Part shown: positions 18,607-27,961 of the stretch, piece by piece
Position numbering within the stretch: position 1 is the first letter of the stretch
Layout: each line of letters begins with the position of its first letter
Assembly (NCBI GenBank): GCA_937862885.1
Contig: CALMEE010000085.1
Coordinates: 1 to 61,968, forward strand
Length of the DNA stretch: 61,968 nucleotides
DNA from: an uncultured Planctomycetaceae bacterium
Lineage (GTDB): Bacteria; Planctomycetota; Planctomycetia; Pirellulales; Pirellulaceae
Direction: 5' to 3'
Translations under genes and position numbers: made by a program
Notes under the pieces: generated by a model
Databases searched by the model: none
What the model was told of the DNA's origin: nothing
Seen by the model: only the letters and a program-made list of their open reading frames with translations

Positions 18607-19923
18607 CTATTCTGGAACAAAGCTATGGCGAATGGTCTGCTGGCGAACTTGCCCCGTGCGCTTTTCGATTACACGCAAGTTCACTTGCAAAGAACGAATC
18701 GGGAAACCATACGGTGGCCGCGTCTCACGCTCCATTTCGTCATCGACTCCACCCGAATTGTTGTTATCGATTCCATCGGTCCCCTGGTCGATGATTCCAT
18801 TCCCATCTTGATCAATCCCATCATATTCATAGTGTGATGACCAAGTACACCAAGTGCAGCCAGTTGTATCGACAATGCCTGGTAAATTCAATTGAGATCG
18901 CGGATCTGGATATTGTGCGAACCATACCGCATTCCAGAATGGGGCCGCAAAACCCAATCGTTGAGCAAATCCCAAATCGACGTAAGCTCCTTCAGCTTGC
19001 ATCGTCCCGACCGCATTAAAGCCTGGATCAGAAGGTGCAACAATCTGCTGAGCATATTCTTGCACCGGACAATTGGGCGAAAAGACTTTAATATCAAACG
19101 CCGCGATACTCGACAACATGATGTCTTCACCTTGCCGTTCGCCCGTCAGGTGTCGATTAGCCAAGAGACTTCGATCAATCTCGTGCGGAAACCCCAAAAT
19201 CGCGTTTGCGCGACGGATATGGTTAAATCGATTTTCACGTTTCGTCAAATCGCCCAGTGAATTCATGACAATCGCTGGCCCAGCAACCGGACGCGCTGCG
19301 ATATCATTGTCGGCATAGTAGTCGCCCATGTTCGTGTAGTTGGTCGTTAGGTCTGGACGAACCAACAAAACACGTCGATGCAAAGTCAGGTTTTGGCCAT
19401 AGTTGACTGCAACAGTTGGATCATGACGCACCCACCACATGATCTCAGCAACATACGACTCAACGATTTCCGGTTGCGCTGTCCCTGGATTTACCCATCG
19501 ACCACGGAACGGCCGTCCGGGGCTACGAACTGTCATCGCCAATATGTCATCGTAATCACCCAAATAACTTGCACCGGCTACCTGAGGATTGGCCAAGTTA
19601 TTGCCGATGGCCGTCGGAGTTGGGACTCCAAGGATGTCAATGATCTGAATATCATCCATGAGCGGTCCCTCAACAATCGTAAAATAACCGTTGGAACTCG
19701 CTTCGATGCTATTCGGCCGCAGTGGGACAGTGACATTCTCCAAATCAGAACGCATAGTTTCGACCACATTACGTATTTGGGTCGCCATTTCAAGATTGGC
19801 GCGCCCTTTAGTCATTTGTTGGCTAGCCACCCGGAAAGCACCTAGCATGACCAAAAGAATAATCATGGAAAGTGTCATCGAAATCAGCAGTTCGATGAGC
19901 GTGATCCCCTTTCGCACATTCAT
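18607..19923 (-). CDS. Pseudopilin-like protein (PulJ/GspJ type) with aspartate-rich segment
   Basis: The start at 19923 (MNVRKG) follows AAAGG at a good distance and gives 438 residues. The N-terminus is a type III prepilin signal: KG, then ITLIELLISMTLSMIILLVML with Glu at +5. Cleavage by a prepilin peptidase after the Gly and insertion through the hydrophobic helix are expected. The C-terminal part has an Asp/Asn-rich stretch (DGIDQDGNGIIDQGTDG, then IDNNNSGGVDDE) that resembles calcium-binding loops, as seen in some minor pseudopilins. It is longer than typical GspJ (about 200 residues). No other type II secretion or pilus gene is nearby. Confidence 0.7.
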   Translation of the reverse strand: MNVRKGITLIELLISMTLSMIILLVMLGAFRVASQQMTKGRANLEMATQIRNVVETMRSDLENVTVPLRPNSIEASSNGYFTIVEGPLMDDIQIIDILGVPTPTAIGNNLANPQVAGASYLGDYDDILAMTVRSPGRPFRGRWVNPGTAQPEIVESYVAEIMWWVRHDPTVAVNYGQNLTLHRRVLLVRPDLTTNYTNMGDYYADNDIAARPVAGPAIVMNSLGDLTKRENRFNHIRRANAILGFPHEIDRSLLANRHLTGERQGEDIMLSSIAAFDIKVFSPNCPVQEYAQQIVAPSDPGFNAVGTMQAEGAYVDLGFAQRLGFAAPFWNAVWFAQYPDPRSQLNLPGIVDTTGCTWCTWSSHYEYDGIDQDGNGIIDQGTDGIDNNNSGGVDDEMERETRPPYGFPIRSLQVNLRVIEKRTGQVRQQTIRHSFVPE

Positions 19924-20757
19924 ATCGTCGACCTTTAAGATATTGAGCAAGCTAGCGGCGTCACTCGACACCCAACAATTCTAGCCAGAACAAGTTTTTA
20001 TCAACCTTATCAACTAAGTATACCACCTTGCGTCCATTTAATTCGTGCGGATTCCTCAAAATCAGGTAATTCCGACATCGCTATCCAGCGAACCACGAAT
20101 TCCCAAACTGTACAAAAAACACCCAATCATTTGACAGATGCCAAATCTCGCAGTGCAGACCACGACCGCACTCCTTGAAGCTCTTTGTCACCCAGAATTA
20201 CGCTCCCCTCAATTTGAGATCGAGTCTCGCTTTCTGGCCAAAACTTCTTTCAATGGCAGGGTCCCAAATTACTTGTTCTTCCAAAAACTGCTCATTTTGA
20301 ACAAGAATTCTCATTTTGAGACAACATTCGCCTAGGGTCGCGATCGCTGTCTTTTGGAGTAAATGCCCTAATATCCGTTATTTCCGAGCTGAACAACCAT
20401 TTTGATTTTGGAATATCCGGAATCTGGTCAAGCAACTCCGCAAAATTTGGACCACTTTTGGCAAGAATGGAAATGGGCAAACGATAGAACAGATACGTTG
20501 ACCGCAACGAACGTGGTAGATTAAAGAGGTATCCTCTTCGGGCGATTTCACTGAATCGTCGATCGATCCAATAGCCTATGTTGTTCACGAATGTGCCGTC
20601 AAGTTATTAAGTACGCCGGTTTGAGACGGACATTTTACATAACCCAAATGTGTCATTTCCCAACTCCGTCCATTGCACGCGGAAGTCAAGCGGTCGAATA
20701 AAGCTCTGTGGTGATTCTGCCGCCAAGCTATTTGCGAACTTATTTAACTCTTAGTCG
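19924..20757. other. Intergenic region, no supported gene
   Basis: An 834-base region. A minus-strand open frame at 20292-20588 (98 codons, GTG start) has no ribosome site and no recognised family, so I do not call it. No hairpin with a T-run, RNA gene or repeat was seen. Confidence 0.4.
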
Positions 20758-21318
20758 ATGCCCATTCTAAAAAAAGAAATTGATATCTTTCCAAATAATC
20801 TCTTAGACAATGAGGCATTGTTGGGTGATATCGTGCGGACTTGGTATGCTGCGTACACTGTTTCCCGACAGGAGAAAAAACTGATGCGTAGCCTGTTGGA
20901 GTGGAACAGTCCATTCTACGGCCCCTTAATGCCGCAACGTCGGCGGGCACCGACTGGCCGGATATACACATCGTTCGCCCCTGTCTTCACGAGCTACGTA
21001 TTTTTATTTAGCACCGAGGATGAGCGCGTTAAAGCGTTAAAAACAAATTGCATTACGCAGCTCCATCCAATAGAAGCAGCTGCGCCTTTCTTGATTGACT
21101 TGCAACGTATTCACGGCTTGCTTAGTACCGGCATCTCGTTGACGCGGGAAGCCAAGATGGTTGTCGGTTCACCAGCGAGGATTCGCTCTGGCCCCTTTGC
21201 GGGTTACGAGGGAACCGTGATTCGACGCCAGGGCAAGACGCGCTTTTTGATCTGGATTGAATTCGTTGGGCAAGGTGTTTCCGTCGAAATTGACGAAGGC
21301 TTGTTAGTGAGTCTTTAA
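20758..21318 (+). CDS. NusG-family transcription antitermination protein (RfaH/UpxY-like)
   Basis: A 186-residue protein of the NusG superfamily. The N-terminal NGN domain has WYAAYTVSRQEKKLMRSLLE at about residues 29-48 and YVFLFSTEDERVKAL at about 81-95. The C-terminal KOW domain (about 138-186) has VGSPARIRSGPFAGYEGTVI. Core NusG pairs with the ribosomal L11/L1 cluster, which is not present here. The genomic setting and sequence divergence fit a specialised paralogue of the RfaH/UpxY type, which lets RNA polymerase read through long operons, often for surface polysaccharide. Such a target operon is not in this window. The ribosome site is weak. Confidence 0.8.
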   Translation: MPILKKEIDIFPNNLLDNEALLGDIVRTWYAAYTVSRQEKKLMRSLLEWNSPFYGPLMPQRRRAPTGRIYTSFAPVFTSYVFLFSTEDERVKALKTNCITQLHPIEAAAPFLIDLQRIHGLLSTGISLTREAKMVVGSPARIRSGPFAGYEGTVIRRQGKTRFLIWIEFVGQGVSVEIDEGLLVSL

Positions 21319-21449
21319 CGCTTATGCGGCAGGATCAAGGCAAAGGATTCTCCGCAGCAAGGACGCCGGTTACGAATGAGTTGGCTACGCAGCATTATAC
21401 GCATACAGGCGGCAGGTGTGATATAATGTCGATCTCCTTGTGGTGGCTG

Positions 21450-22106
21450 TTAAGGCAACCGCGCAGCCTTTTCCAAGGCAACTTCGGCACCCGCCACTAA
21501 TAGCGTATCTGAATCTTTAAGTTTGTAATCTGGATCAGGAGTCGCAAAGATCTCGTCTCGTAAGACATCGTGCACCGCGACAATGGTGATATCGAAATTC
21601 TTGCGAAGCTCCAATTGGCGAATCGATTTACCGTACCAACTCTTCGGAACGGCCATTTCCTGAATACTGAACCCAGCCCCTAATCGCACATAGTTAAGCA
21701 AAGCCGATCCGCAGACTCTAGCGGCCAGAGCCATTGCGGTATCTCTTTCCGGGAAGACGACGTCGGTCACACCGATCCGCTTCATAACGCGGGCGTGATC
21801 GTTCGAAACAACCTTTACAAAAATGTCCCTCACTTTCAAATCATGCAACGCCATCGTTGCCAGGATACTGGAGGCAATATCGTCTCCCGTCGATACAATT
21901 GCGACGTCCGCATCGCCCACACCTAATTTTTGCAGCGTTTCCAAATTAGTTGCATCCCCGACCGCTGCCTGGGTTACCGATGCGGCGAGGCGATCGATTA
22001 AGTCGCCGTTCAGATCGACGACGATAACGTCGTGCCCTCGATCGCCCAACGCCTTTGCCACGGAAAAACCAAAATTACCCAATCCTAAGACAACAAATCG
22101 CTTCAT
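21450..22106 (-). CDS. trkA: Potassium uptake regulatory subunit (TrkA/KtrA, single RCK)
   Basis: A 218-residue cytoplasmic gating ring subunit. The RCK N-domain has [16 protein letters not shown] (GxGxxG nucleotide loop), the acidic strand end IVVDLN, and [10 protein letters not shown]. An RCK C-domain (about residues 140-218) includes [10 protein letters not shown] and [10 protein letters not shown]. The start at 22106 (MKRFVV) is preceded by AAGG. The length fits KtrA rather than duplicated TrkA. It lies 31 bases downstream of the channel subunit gene and shares its strand, so the two form one operon. Confidence 0.9.
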   Translation of the reverse strand: MKRFVVLGLGNFGFSVAKALGDRGHDVIVVDLNGDLIDRLAASVTQAAVGDATNLETLQKLGVGDADVAIVSTGDDIASSILATMALHDLKVRDIFVKVVSNDHARVMKRIGVTDVVFPERDTAMALAARVCGSALLNYVRLGAGFSIQEMAVPKSWYGKSIRQLELRKNFDITIVAVHDVLRDEIFATPDPDYKLKDSDTLLVAGAEVALEKAARLP

Positions 22107-22137
22107 CGTACCTTGCACCAACTCTCAAAAGTTCATT

Positions 22138-23571
22138 TCAACCAACGACGACATCTTCATAAGCGAACCGAAAATGGCTCCGACTAGAAAGTCTACCGGC
22201 CAGCGCAGCAGCGATCGATAGCGGACCGGTTCGCCCAATAAACATCAACACAATCACCACCCAACGCGATGCGGTCGCCAGTTGCGGGGAAGCATCTAAA
22301 GACAACCCGACGGTGTTGAATGCACTGACAGCTTCGAAAAGTCGCGCCAAGAATTCCTGATCGGAGTCATAGGCATCGCCCAAGTATGCCAGAGCAAACA
22401 CAGCGATCACGACGATTCCTGTCGCAATTACAAACAACCCTGTCGCTCTTTGGATCGTCTCATTTGGAATGGAACGCCTAGCAAACGTCACGGTCGGTTG
22501 CGACCGCAATCGTGACCATGCAAGCAATCCCAACAAGGCGAACGTCGTCGTCTTCATTCCGCCAGCCGTTGATCCTGGAGCGCCGCCGATCATCATGAGG
22601 ATCATCGTTAAAAAATTCGTACTGTCGGATGCGTCAACATAGCTGATCGTATTGAAACCGGCTGTGCGCGGGGTCACACTCATGAAAAAAGCATTAGAAA
22701 CCTTGTCCGTCAGCGTCATGTCTTGCAGCACGCCATTCCATTCAAAAAAGGCAAACAGCGGCCACACGCCTAGCGTCAGGACTAGACACATCAGAAATAC
22801 AAGTCGACTGTGGGTCGATAATCGCCTCAACGAGCCATTGCGGCGAAAATATCGATGCTGCACTTCCTCTAACGTGATAAATCCGAGGCCTCCGCAAATG
22901 ACTAGTGCTGAAACAACGACAATCGTGATCCATGAATCATGAAAGTCGACCAATGAGTTCGAGTAGGTTGAGAATCCAGCGTTGCAAAATGCGCTGACCG
23001 AATGAAAGATCGACGGCCAAATCGCTTCGACCCATCCAAGTCGTGGGGCCCAGATCGCGTAAAGTGCAATTGCCCCCAAGGTTTCCACAAACAAGACAAA
23101 GCGAACAATTTCGTAAATCAATTTCCGCGAAGATACTTGTAAATTCACATGCCGTCCACCTAACGCAGCAGACTCAGCGCGCAGCGAAGGCCGACCACCT
23201 AATGCCGTGATAATGAAGCTGGTTAGCAACAGCATGCCCAATCCGCCCATCTGAATCAACACCAGAATAACCAACTGACCAAGCGGCGTAAAAAAGGTTG
23301 CGGTATCGACGACAATTAAGCCCGTCACACAAACGGCACTCGTCGACGTAAACACGGCATCGGTCCAACTGAGTTCATCTCCCGTATACAATCCGGGGAT
23401 AAACTTCAACGCCATCGTTCCCGCAAAAATCATCGCCAAAAACGATAGTGCAAATAGTTCCGACGGGGTAAGCCCTCGCTTGAACAACGGGAACCGGGAA
23501 TTGCGGACACCCGGATGTTGAAATAGACTTATTCTGCGAGTTGATTTCTGCTTTATCGAACGAGCCACCAA
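22138..23571 (-). CDS. trkH: Potassium uptake transmembrane subunit (TrkH/KtrB)
   Basis: A 477-residue multi-pass membrane protein of the TrkH/TrkG/KtrB superfamily, a potassium-conducting subunit driven by the membrane potential. P-loop regions are visible as [37 protein letters not shown] and [12 protein letters not shown], the four filter-like glycines expected of the family. [15 protein letters not shown] is the conserved intramembrane loop. The length fits KtrB/TrkH. The start is TTG or the next codon GTG, after a GGAG site. It is transcribed with the trkA gene downstream. Confidence 0.92.
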   Translation of the reverse strand: MVARSIKQKSTRRISLFQHPGVRNSRFPLFKRGLTPSELFALSFLAMIFAGTMALKFIPGLYTGDELSWTDAVFTSTSAVCVTGLIVVDTATFFTPLGQLVILVLIQMGGLGMLLLTSFIITALGGRPSLRAESAALGGRHVNLQVSSRKLIYEIVRFVLFVETLGAIALYAIWAPRLGWVEAIWPSIFHSVSAFCNAGFSTYSNSLVDFHDSWITIVVVSALVICGGLGFITLEEVQHRYFRRNGSLRRLSTHSRLVFLMCLVLTLGVWPLFAFFEWNGVLQDMTLTDKVSNAFFMSVTPRTAGFNTISYVDASDSTNFLTMILMMIGGAPGSTAGGMKTTTFALLGLLAWSRLRSQPTVTFARRSIPNETIQRATGLFVIATGIVVIAVFALAYLGDAYDSDQEFLARLFEAVSAFNTVGLSLDASPQLATASRWVVIVLMFIGRTGPLSIAAALAGRLSSRSHFRFAYEDVVVG

Positions 23572-23808
23572 TTAAACTCCATCTGCCTGACTTGATTGCC
23601 GAAGCCAAACAACTACTGTTAAACAACAGAAATTGCGGGTCGCTGGTTATTCCTTGCTACATTTTGCTGGGCCGATTTGCACATTGACGCACACGTTTCC
23701 TTCTTCGAAATCTCATGCTGATCTGCGCAGCAATACCCAATCCGCATCTTCTTCAGTCGACGTCGACACACCCAAACATCCAAGATCCCCTCCGCTCATA
23801 GTCCAAAG

Positions 23809-24483
23809 TTACACCAGCGTTGTTTCCACAAAATCAGGGTGTGTCGCGAACTGAATACGATCTTCCATACTCGTCTTTCGCAACAGGTTTTGTACGTGCT
23901 CTTTCACCGTTTCTAAACTCAATCCGAGCGAGGCACTTACCTCTTGATTACTTAATCCAAATCGGAGATGACGCAATACTTGCGATTCGCGCCGCGTTAG
24001 CGAATATCGAGATTCGAATGGATCTTCTCTTTCGAATATGAGACTTCGCATTTTAGCGAATTCCACTTGTCCCGTCGCCGACGCTTGCGTTGACGCGTCA
24101 AGAATTGCTTGTTTAAGCTGTTGCACGGGGAGGCGCTTGCTCAAAAAGTCGCGGGCTCCTACGGCAACCGCCCGCGCCATGAAGATCGGCTGATCTCGTT
24201 CAGATAATACAACGACCGGATTCGCTTCGAGCATATCACGAGCGCGCATGAAGACGTTTAACATATCGTGATCACCGTATAACACTTCAGTCAGGATCAA
24301 AGCGGGTCGCTCCACACGAACTAGGTCCAGCAACCGTTTTGGAAACGCGTGAGGGTTTAGATCTCGCAGGCCGGCATCAGTTCCCGTTATCAATCTAATC
24401 TTGCTTGAACTCAGCAATCTAGAGACCCCGGCAATTGATATCTGGTCATCGTCGATCAAAAAGATTATTGGGCGGTTTTCCAC
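23809..24483 (-). CDS. NarL/LuxR-type response regulator with Glu at the phosphoacceptor position
   Basis: A 224-residue protein. The receiver domain (about residues 5-125) keeps the acidic pocket (D11-D13), the Ser/Thr switch residue (S94) and the conserved lysine (K116 in FLSKRLP). The usual phosphoacceptor Asp is Glu66 (LILTEVLYGD). The LuxR-type helix-turn-helix at about 155-220 is intact (YSLTRRESQVLRHLRFGLSN and LSLETVKEHVQNLLRK). Asp-to-Glu at this site often mimics phosphorylation, so constant activity is plausible. No histidine kinase is adjacent. The start is a GTG with GAGGGAG upstream. It lies about 240 bases upstream of trkH on the same strand, and may regulate it. Confidence 0.85.
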   Translation of the reverse strand: MENRPIIFLIDDDQISIAGVSRLLSSSKIRLITGTDAGLRDLNPHAFPKRLLDLVRVERPALILTEVLYGDHDMLNVFMRARDMLEANPVVVLSERDQPIFMARAVAVGARDFLSKRLPVQQLKQAILDASTQASATGQVEFAKMRSLIFEREDPFESRYSLTRRESQVLRHLRFGLSNQEVSASLGLSLETVKEHVQNLLRKTSMEDRIQFATHPDFVETTLV

Positions 24484-24800
24484 TCACTCCCTCATTTGGC
24501 TTTTGATTGATACGTTCACATACTATATTTCAAGATCACCAATTCGCGAAGACAGCCTGACCTTCAAACATTGCAACACGCCAACCAGAAGAAGCAAATT
24601 GCGAAGAACAACTAGAAAATGGCGTTGATTCTCAGGCTAGTTAAGCCAATGGGCACATCGCATGTAGCCAGATCGATGTGCGATCAACTTACCGCCGAAA
24701 CGTCTTGATGTTTCATCTTGGATTGAAGATCCATCTGCCTGAGTTCCTCACGGAATATCAGCTGATCGTTTAAGTTTCCTCCAGCGATAAACAAAAACGT
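24484..24800. other. Intergenic region, no gene seen
   Basis: A 317-base space between two minus-strand genes. It should hold the promoter of the response regulator gene. No recognisable feature was found. Confidence 0.4.
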
Positions 24801-26057
24801 TTAAGCTAGGTTTTCCAGCAACTCGTAGTAGTGTTTACGAACTTGACTTAAGTCAAACCGATTGAGCATTAAAGAGTACGCGAGATAGCAAACCAAAAAG
24901 CGCATATCTTTGGCCCAAGTCGGTAGATACTTGGGCGCAGAACAAACTCCCAACTTCGTCAACCGAGTCAGGACCGGAAGATCCTCGATATCGAGTTTTC
25001 CGCAAAATAATAACCTGATACAATCCGCGCGATTTGCCGACACAGCCGTGCGCAGAAAATTATGAACACGCAACAAACCATCCAGATACAAGATGTCCTT
25101 CGTGAACGGCGCACCGCCTGTGACTAACCCGCCTCGAAACACGCGCCTAGAACTTTCAAAAGACTGGATTGGATCGTCAGTGCGTTGCAGGAAGTATTGG
25201 TAGATGTCCAAGAAGTCAGCGCCATTGATGGCCATTTCGATGGCGATAACTCGATCAGCCAACCGGCGAAAACGTTCAATATCCATCGACCCCGTAATGA
25301 ATTCGGCAAACACGGCTAACCCCTCCTGAGTGCGGGTCGTCCCGGGATGAGCTGTGCCCAATACTTTGAGAATCGGTTGGTTGATGCCGTTTAGCGAAGT
25401 CAATACATGGACATGCGATTCATGGTGGATCAACTGATGGACGTCCCGATCCGTAAATTTCGCATCCCTGCGAATACGAATGCGATACGGCCCGGCCAAC
25501 GCGTTCGCTGATAACTGATCAACGATTTGGACTTCGGGTGCCTCATCGCCAAACATCTGCAGTGCCGCCGAGGCCATTTGTTCAGCCAGCTCATCCGATG
25601 AAATGATGGCGTTTTCTGGGGCGCCCATGTCGACTTTGCACAGATCATTGAACAGCGAGTCGAAGAGCTTCGCCAGATCAAGCGAGTTGTTGCTCTCGTC
25701 TTGAAGTTCCGTTCGCGGCGTCCCGTAAAGCTGCGATGAATATGAGAAAAATTCGAATGTTCCGCAGTAGGACAACATGCGCGCTGAAATTTCCAACCGC
25801 ACCAAGATACTCTCTAGCCACTCATTGATGTCCGCGTCGAACGCCAGTTCGTGTCGCAAGCGATCCATGCGAAACAAAAGATCACTCGCTTCAAACGGAG
25901 CATAGTCGACTCGAGGAATTTGTTGTGCCTGATTGGCGAAAAACTCATGCCGTACTTGCAACGGCCAACTGATCTGAGTCAGGACGCGAATCGATTTGGA
26001 AAGATCGTATATCGTCTGACAAACGCGTTTCAACCGATCGATCTCATCGGCAGTCAT
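24801..26057 (-). CDS. DUF1704 (MATCAP/QEGLA-type) zinc metallopeptidase-like protein
   Basis: A 418-residue protein. It contains the zinc motif HExxxH (H212, E213, H217 in HHESHVH) and the family hallmark TQEGLAVFAE at residues 243-252. These define DUF1704, which includes the bacterial QEGLA proteins and the eukaryotic MATCAP/KIAA0895 enzymes that remove the C-terminal tyrosine of tubulin. The bacterial substrate is unknown; it may be a carboxypeptidase. It starts 7 bases after the stop of the desaturase gene, so the two are co-translated. There is no signal peptide, so it acts in the cytoplasm. The helical N-terminus (residues 1-110) is typical of the family. Confidence 0.8.
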   Translation of the reverse strand: MTADEIDRLKRVCQTIYDLSKSIRVLTQISWPLQVRHEFFANQAQQIPRVDYAPFEASDLLFRMDRLRHELAFDADINEWLESILVRLEISARMLSYCGTFEFFSYSSQLYGTPRTELQDESNNSLDLAKLFDSLFNDLCKVDMGAPENAIISSDELAEQMASAALQMFGDEAPEVQIVDQLSANALAGPYRIRIRRDAKFTDRDVHQLIHHESHVHVLTSLNGINQPILKVLGTAHPGTTRTQEGLAVFAEFITGSMDIERFRRLADRVIAIEMAINGADFLDIYQYFLQRTDDPIQSFESSRRVFRGGLVTGGAPFTKDILYLDGLLRVHNFLRTAVSANRADCIRLLFCGKLDIEDLPVLTRLTKLGVCSAPKYLPTWAKDMRFLVCYLAYSLMLNRFDLSQVRKHYYELLENLA

Positions 26058-26064
26058 AGTTTTC

Positions 26065-27087
26065 TCAGGTGCAACTGAGTTTTCTGGCAGCAGACAGCGG
26101 CACTAAGCGGTTTGTTTCCGGGTCCCACAACTTTAGCCGTAAACAGTGGAGGATGTCCCAAGGTCGTAACGTCGTGACGCCGGGCGTTTGTAACTCCTCA
26201 ATACCTTTCATGGCTTCCTTCAAGCGATAAAACGGTATCTTGTGATTCAAATGGTGCACATGGTGAAATCCAATGTTCCCGGTAAACCACTGCATTACAG
26301 GATTCATTTTGATATAGCTGGACGAGTGCAATGCGGCGTCGATGTAGTCCCATTCTTCAACGGTCTGGAACTTCACGGTTGGGTAATTGTGCTGTGCATA
26401 GAACAGATAAGCACCTAAGGCGCCGGCTACCGTAAACGGAATGATGACCGCGAACAGCGCAGTTGACGGAACGAAAATAAGCAAGAGCGTCAACATGGCA
26501 ATATGGAACAATGCAGCCAAGATCGTATCCCAATGTTCCCTAGGTTCGCGAACCGCCGGCACAATTGATGTCGCAACCAAAAAAACCGTGACGTATCCAA
26601 ACAAGATCGTTAGTGGATGACGAATTGTCAAGTAAGCGAACTTCTGCCAAAAGCCTGCGTTGCGATAGGATTCGATCGTCAGCAACGGAAACGAACCGAT
26701 ATTTGTCGAAGGCAGTTGCGAATTGTGCTTGTGGTGATGATCATGCGAATGTTTCCATACACTTGGAGGATTTAGAGCGAAATAGCCGTAGGCATTCATC
26801 AACAACTTCACGACTCGCGAATCGCGAAAGATCGCACCATGCTGATAGTCATGATAAATGATAAATAGCCTTACGTTGAGCAGCCCAACAAGGAGACCTG
26901 CGATCAACCGCACATACCACGGGAATATCCACGCGGCCGCAATGGCGGTCAAGCCAACAAACAGAAAGCCAGTGCTCAGAAGAACCCACCAACTCTTGAG
27001 TCGTTGCTCCTGCGCGTATTTTTTCGATTCGATTAATAGTTGTTTGCGGCGATCCTTGGAAATTACACAGATATCGTGTTTATTCAT
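26065..27087 (-). CDS. Membrane fatty acid desaturase-like protein
   Basis: A 340-residue integral membrane di-iron enzyme. Three histidine boxes are visible: HDYQHG, HSHDHHHKH and HHVHHLNH. Hydrophobic helices lie at about residues 35-75 and at several positions between 150 and 240. The family inserts double bonds into, or hydroxylates, lipid acyl chains. The substrate is not visible; fatty acid, carotenoid or sterol-type substrates are all handled by this fold. GAGGA lies 7 bases before the start. It is the first gene of a two-gene operon with the DUF1704 peptidase. Confidence 0.85.
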   Translation of the reverse strand: MNKHDICVISKDRRKQLLIESKKYAQEQRLKSWWVLLSTGFLFVGLTAIAAAWIFPWYVRLIAGLLVGLLNVRLFIIYHDYQHGAIFRDSRVVKLLMNAYGYFALNPPSVWKHSHDHHHKHNSQLPSTNIGSFPLLTIESYRNAGFWQKFAYLTIRHPLTILFGYVTVFLVATSIVPAVREPREHWDTILAALFHIAMLTLLLIFVPSTALFAVIIPFTVAGALGAYLFYAQHNYPTVKFQTVEEWDYIDAALHSSSYIKMNPVMQWFTGNIGFHHVHHLNHKIPFYRLKEAMKGIEELQTPGVTTLRPWDILHCLRLKLWDPETNRLVPLSAARKLSCT

Positions 27088-27961
27088 TTAGTCCTCAATT
27101 GCAAGGCTTCATACGTTTCGAAAAAGCATCGGCAAGAACCGTAAATGGAACCACACCATTTGCTGCCCGCGAGTTCGTCTGGTATGAAGGATTGAATACT
27201 CGTACTACGCAAGCGATTTTGCTCAAAAGTCGCCACAACGAAACACTCCGAACTTGCCTCAAAGGCGAAGCTAGTGACTATCGAATCGACCTATTGAGTT
27301 TTGTCGTAATTACCAAATTAGCTTTACAGATAGAACAGACTGACTTTCTTGAAATATGGCCTGAGACTTAAAATGTCCGATGGCTTTTTCTTAGTCCAGT
27401 CCGCTTCCTGAATTCCTGGTCCGTAAAGAAGCAAGATTATAGTCGGCTAATTTGGTTTCTCGCAATCGCAACTCTTTCTCTGTTTTGGGTAAATTTCTCA
27501 CACAAAACAGAGGATTTTTCCCGATTTGCGTGGCAGAAACGCTGTTCGGGCCTCAGGACAAGCCGGCTAGATTAATTTTGTCTCCTGCGACAGGATAGCA
27601 CACTTCAACTTCGTATTCTGCCGATTCTTTTCGTAAATCAGTACGCAAGCTAGACAATCTAGTGGTACCTGACAATCAACACATTTTGCCGTCGATTTTT
27701 TGACACCGCTTTTCCAGAATTGTCATCATTCTGCTTGTTCGATGTGACCGACATCCAACAATTTCCGATTGATGACCGCAATCGTCATGGGATCGCAATA
27801 CTGGCTCGGCGTACACGTCCTTGATCACGTTGGTACCTGAAGGAACTTTCGCTCTTCAAAACAAGTTGATCCTGCCGAACATTTACTGACAAGACTTCTT
27901 AACTTGCCCAAGATCGAATCGGCTGCAGCATTTTTGGAAATCCTGATATGCTGCATGACCA
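27088..27961. other. Divergent intergenic region with a possible cysteine-rich relic
   Basis: An 874-base space between the desaturase gene (minus) and the potassium channel gene (plus). On the minus strand, 27567-27722 is stop-bounded and encodes KCVDCQVPLDCLACVL, with CxxC pairs, and ends SQETKLI. It has no start codon in frame, so it is probably the tail of a broken small zinc-binding protein. Nothing else was recognised. Confidence 0.3.
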
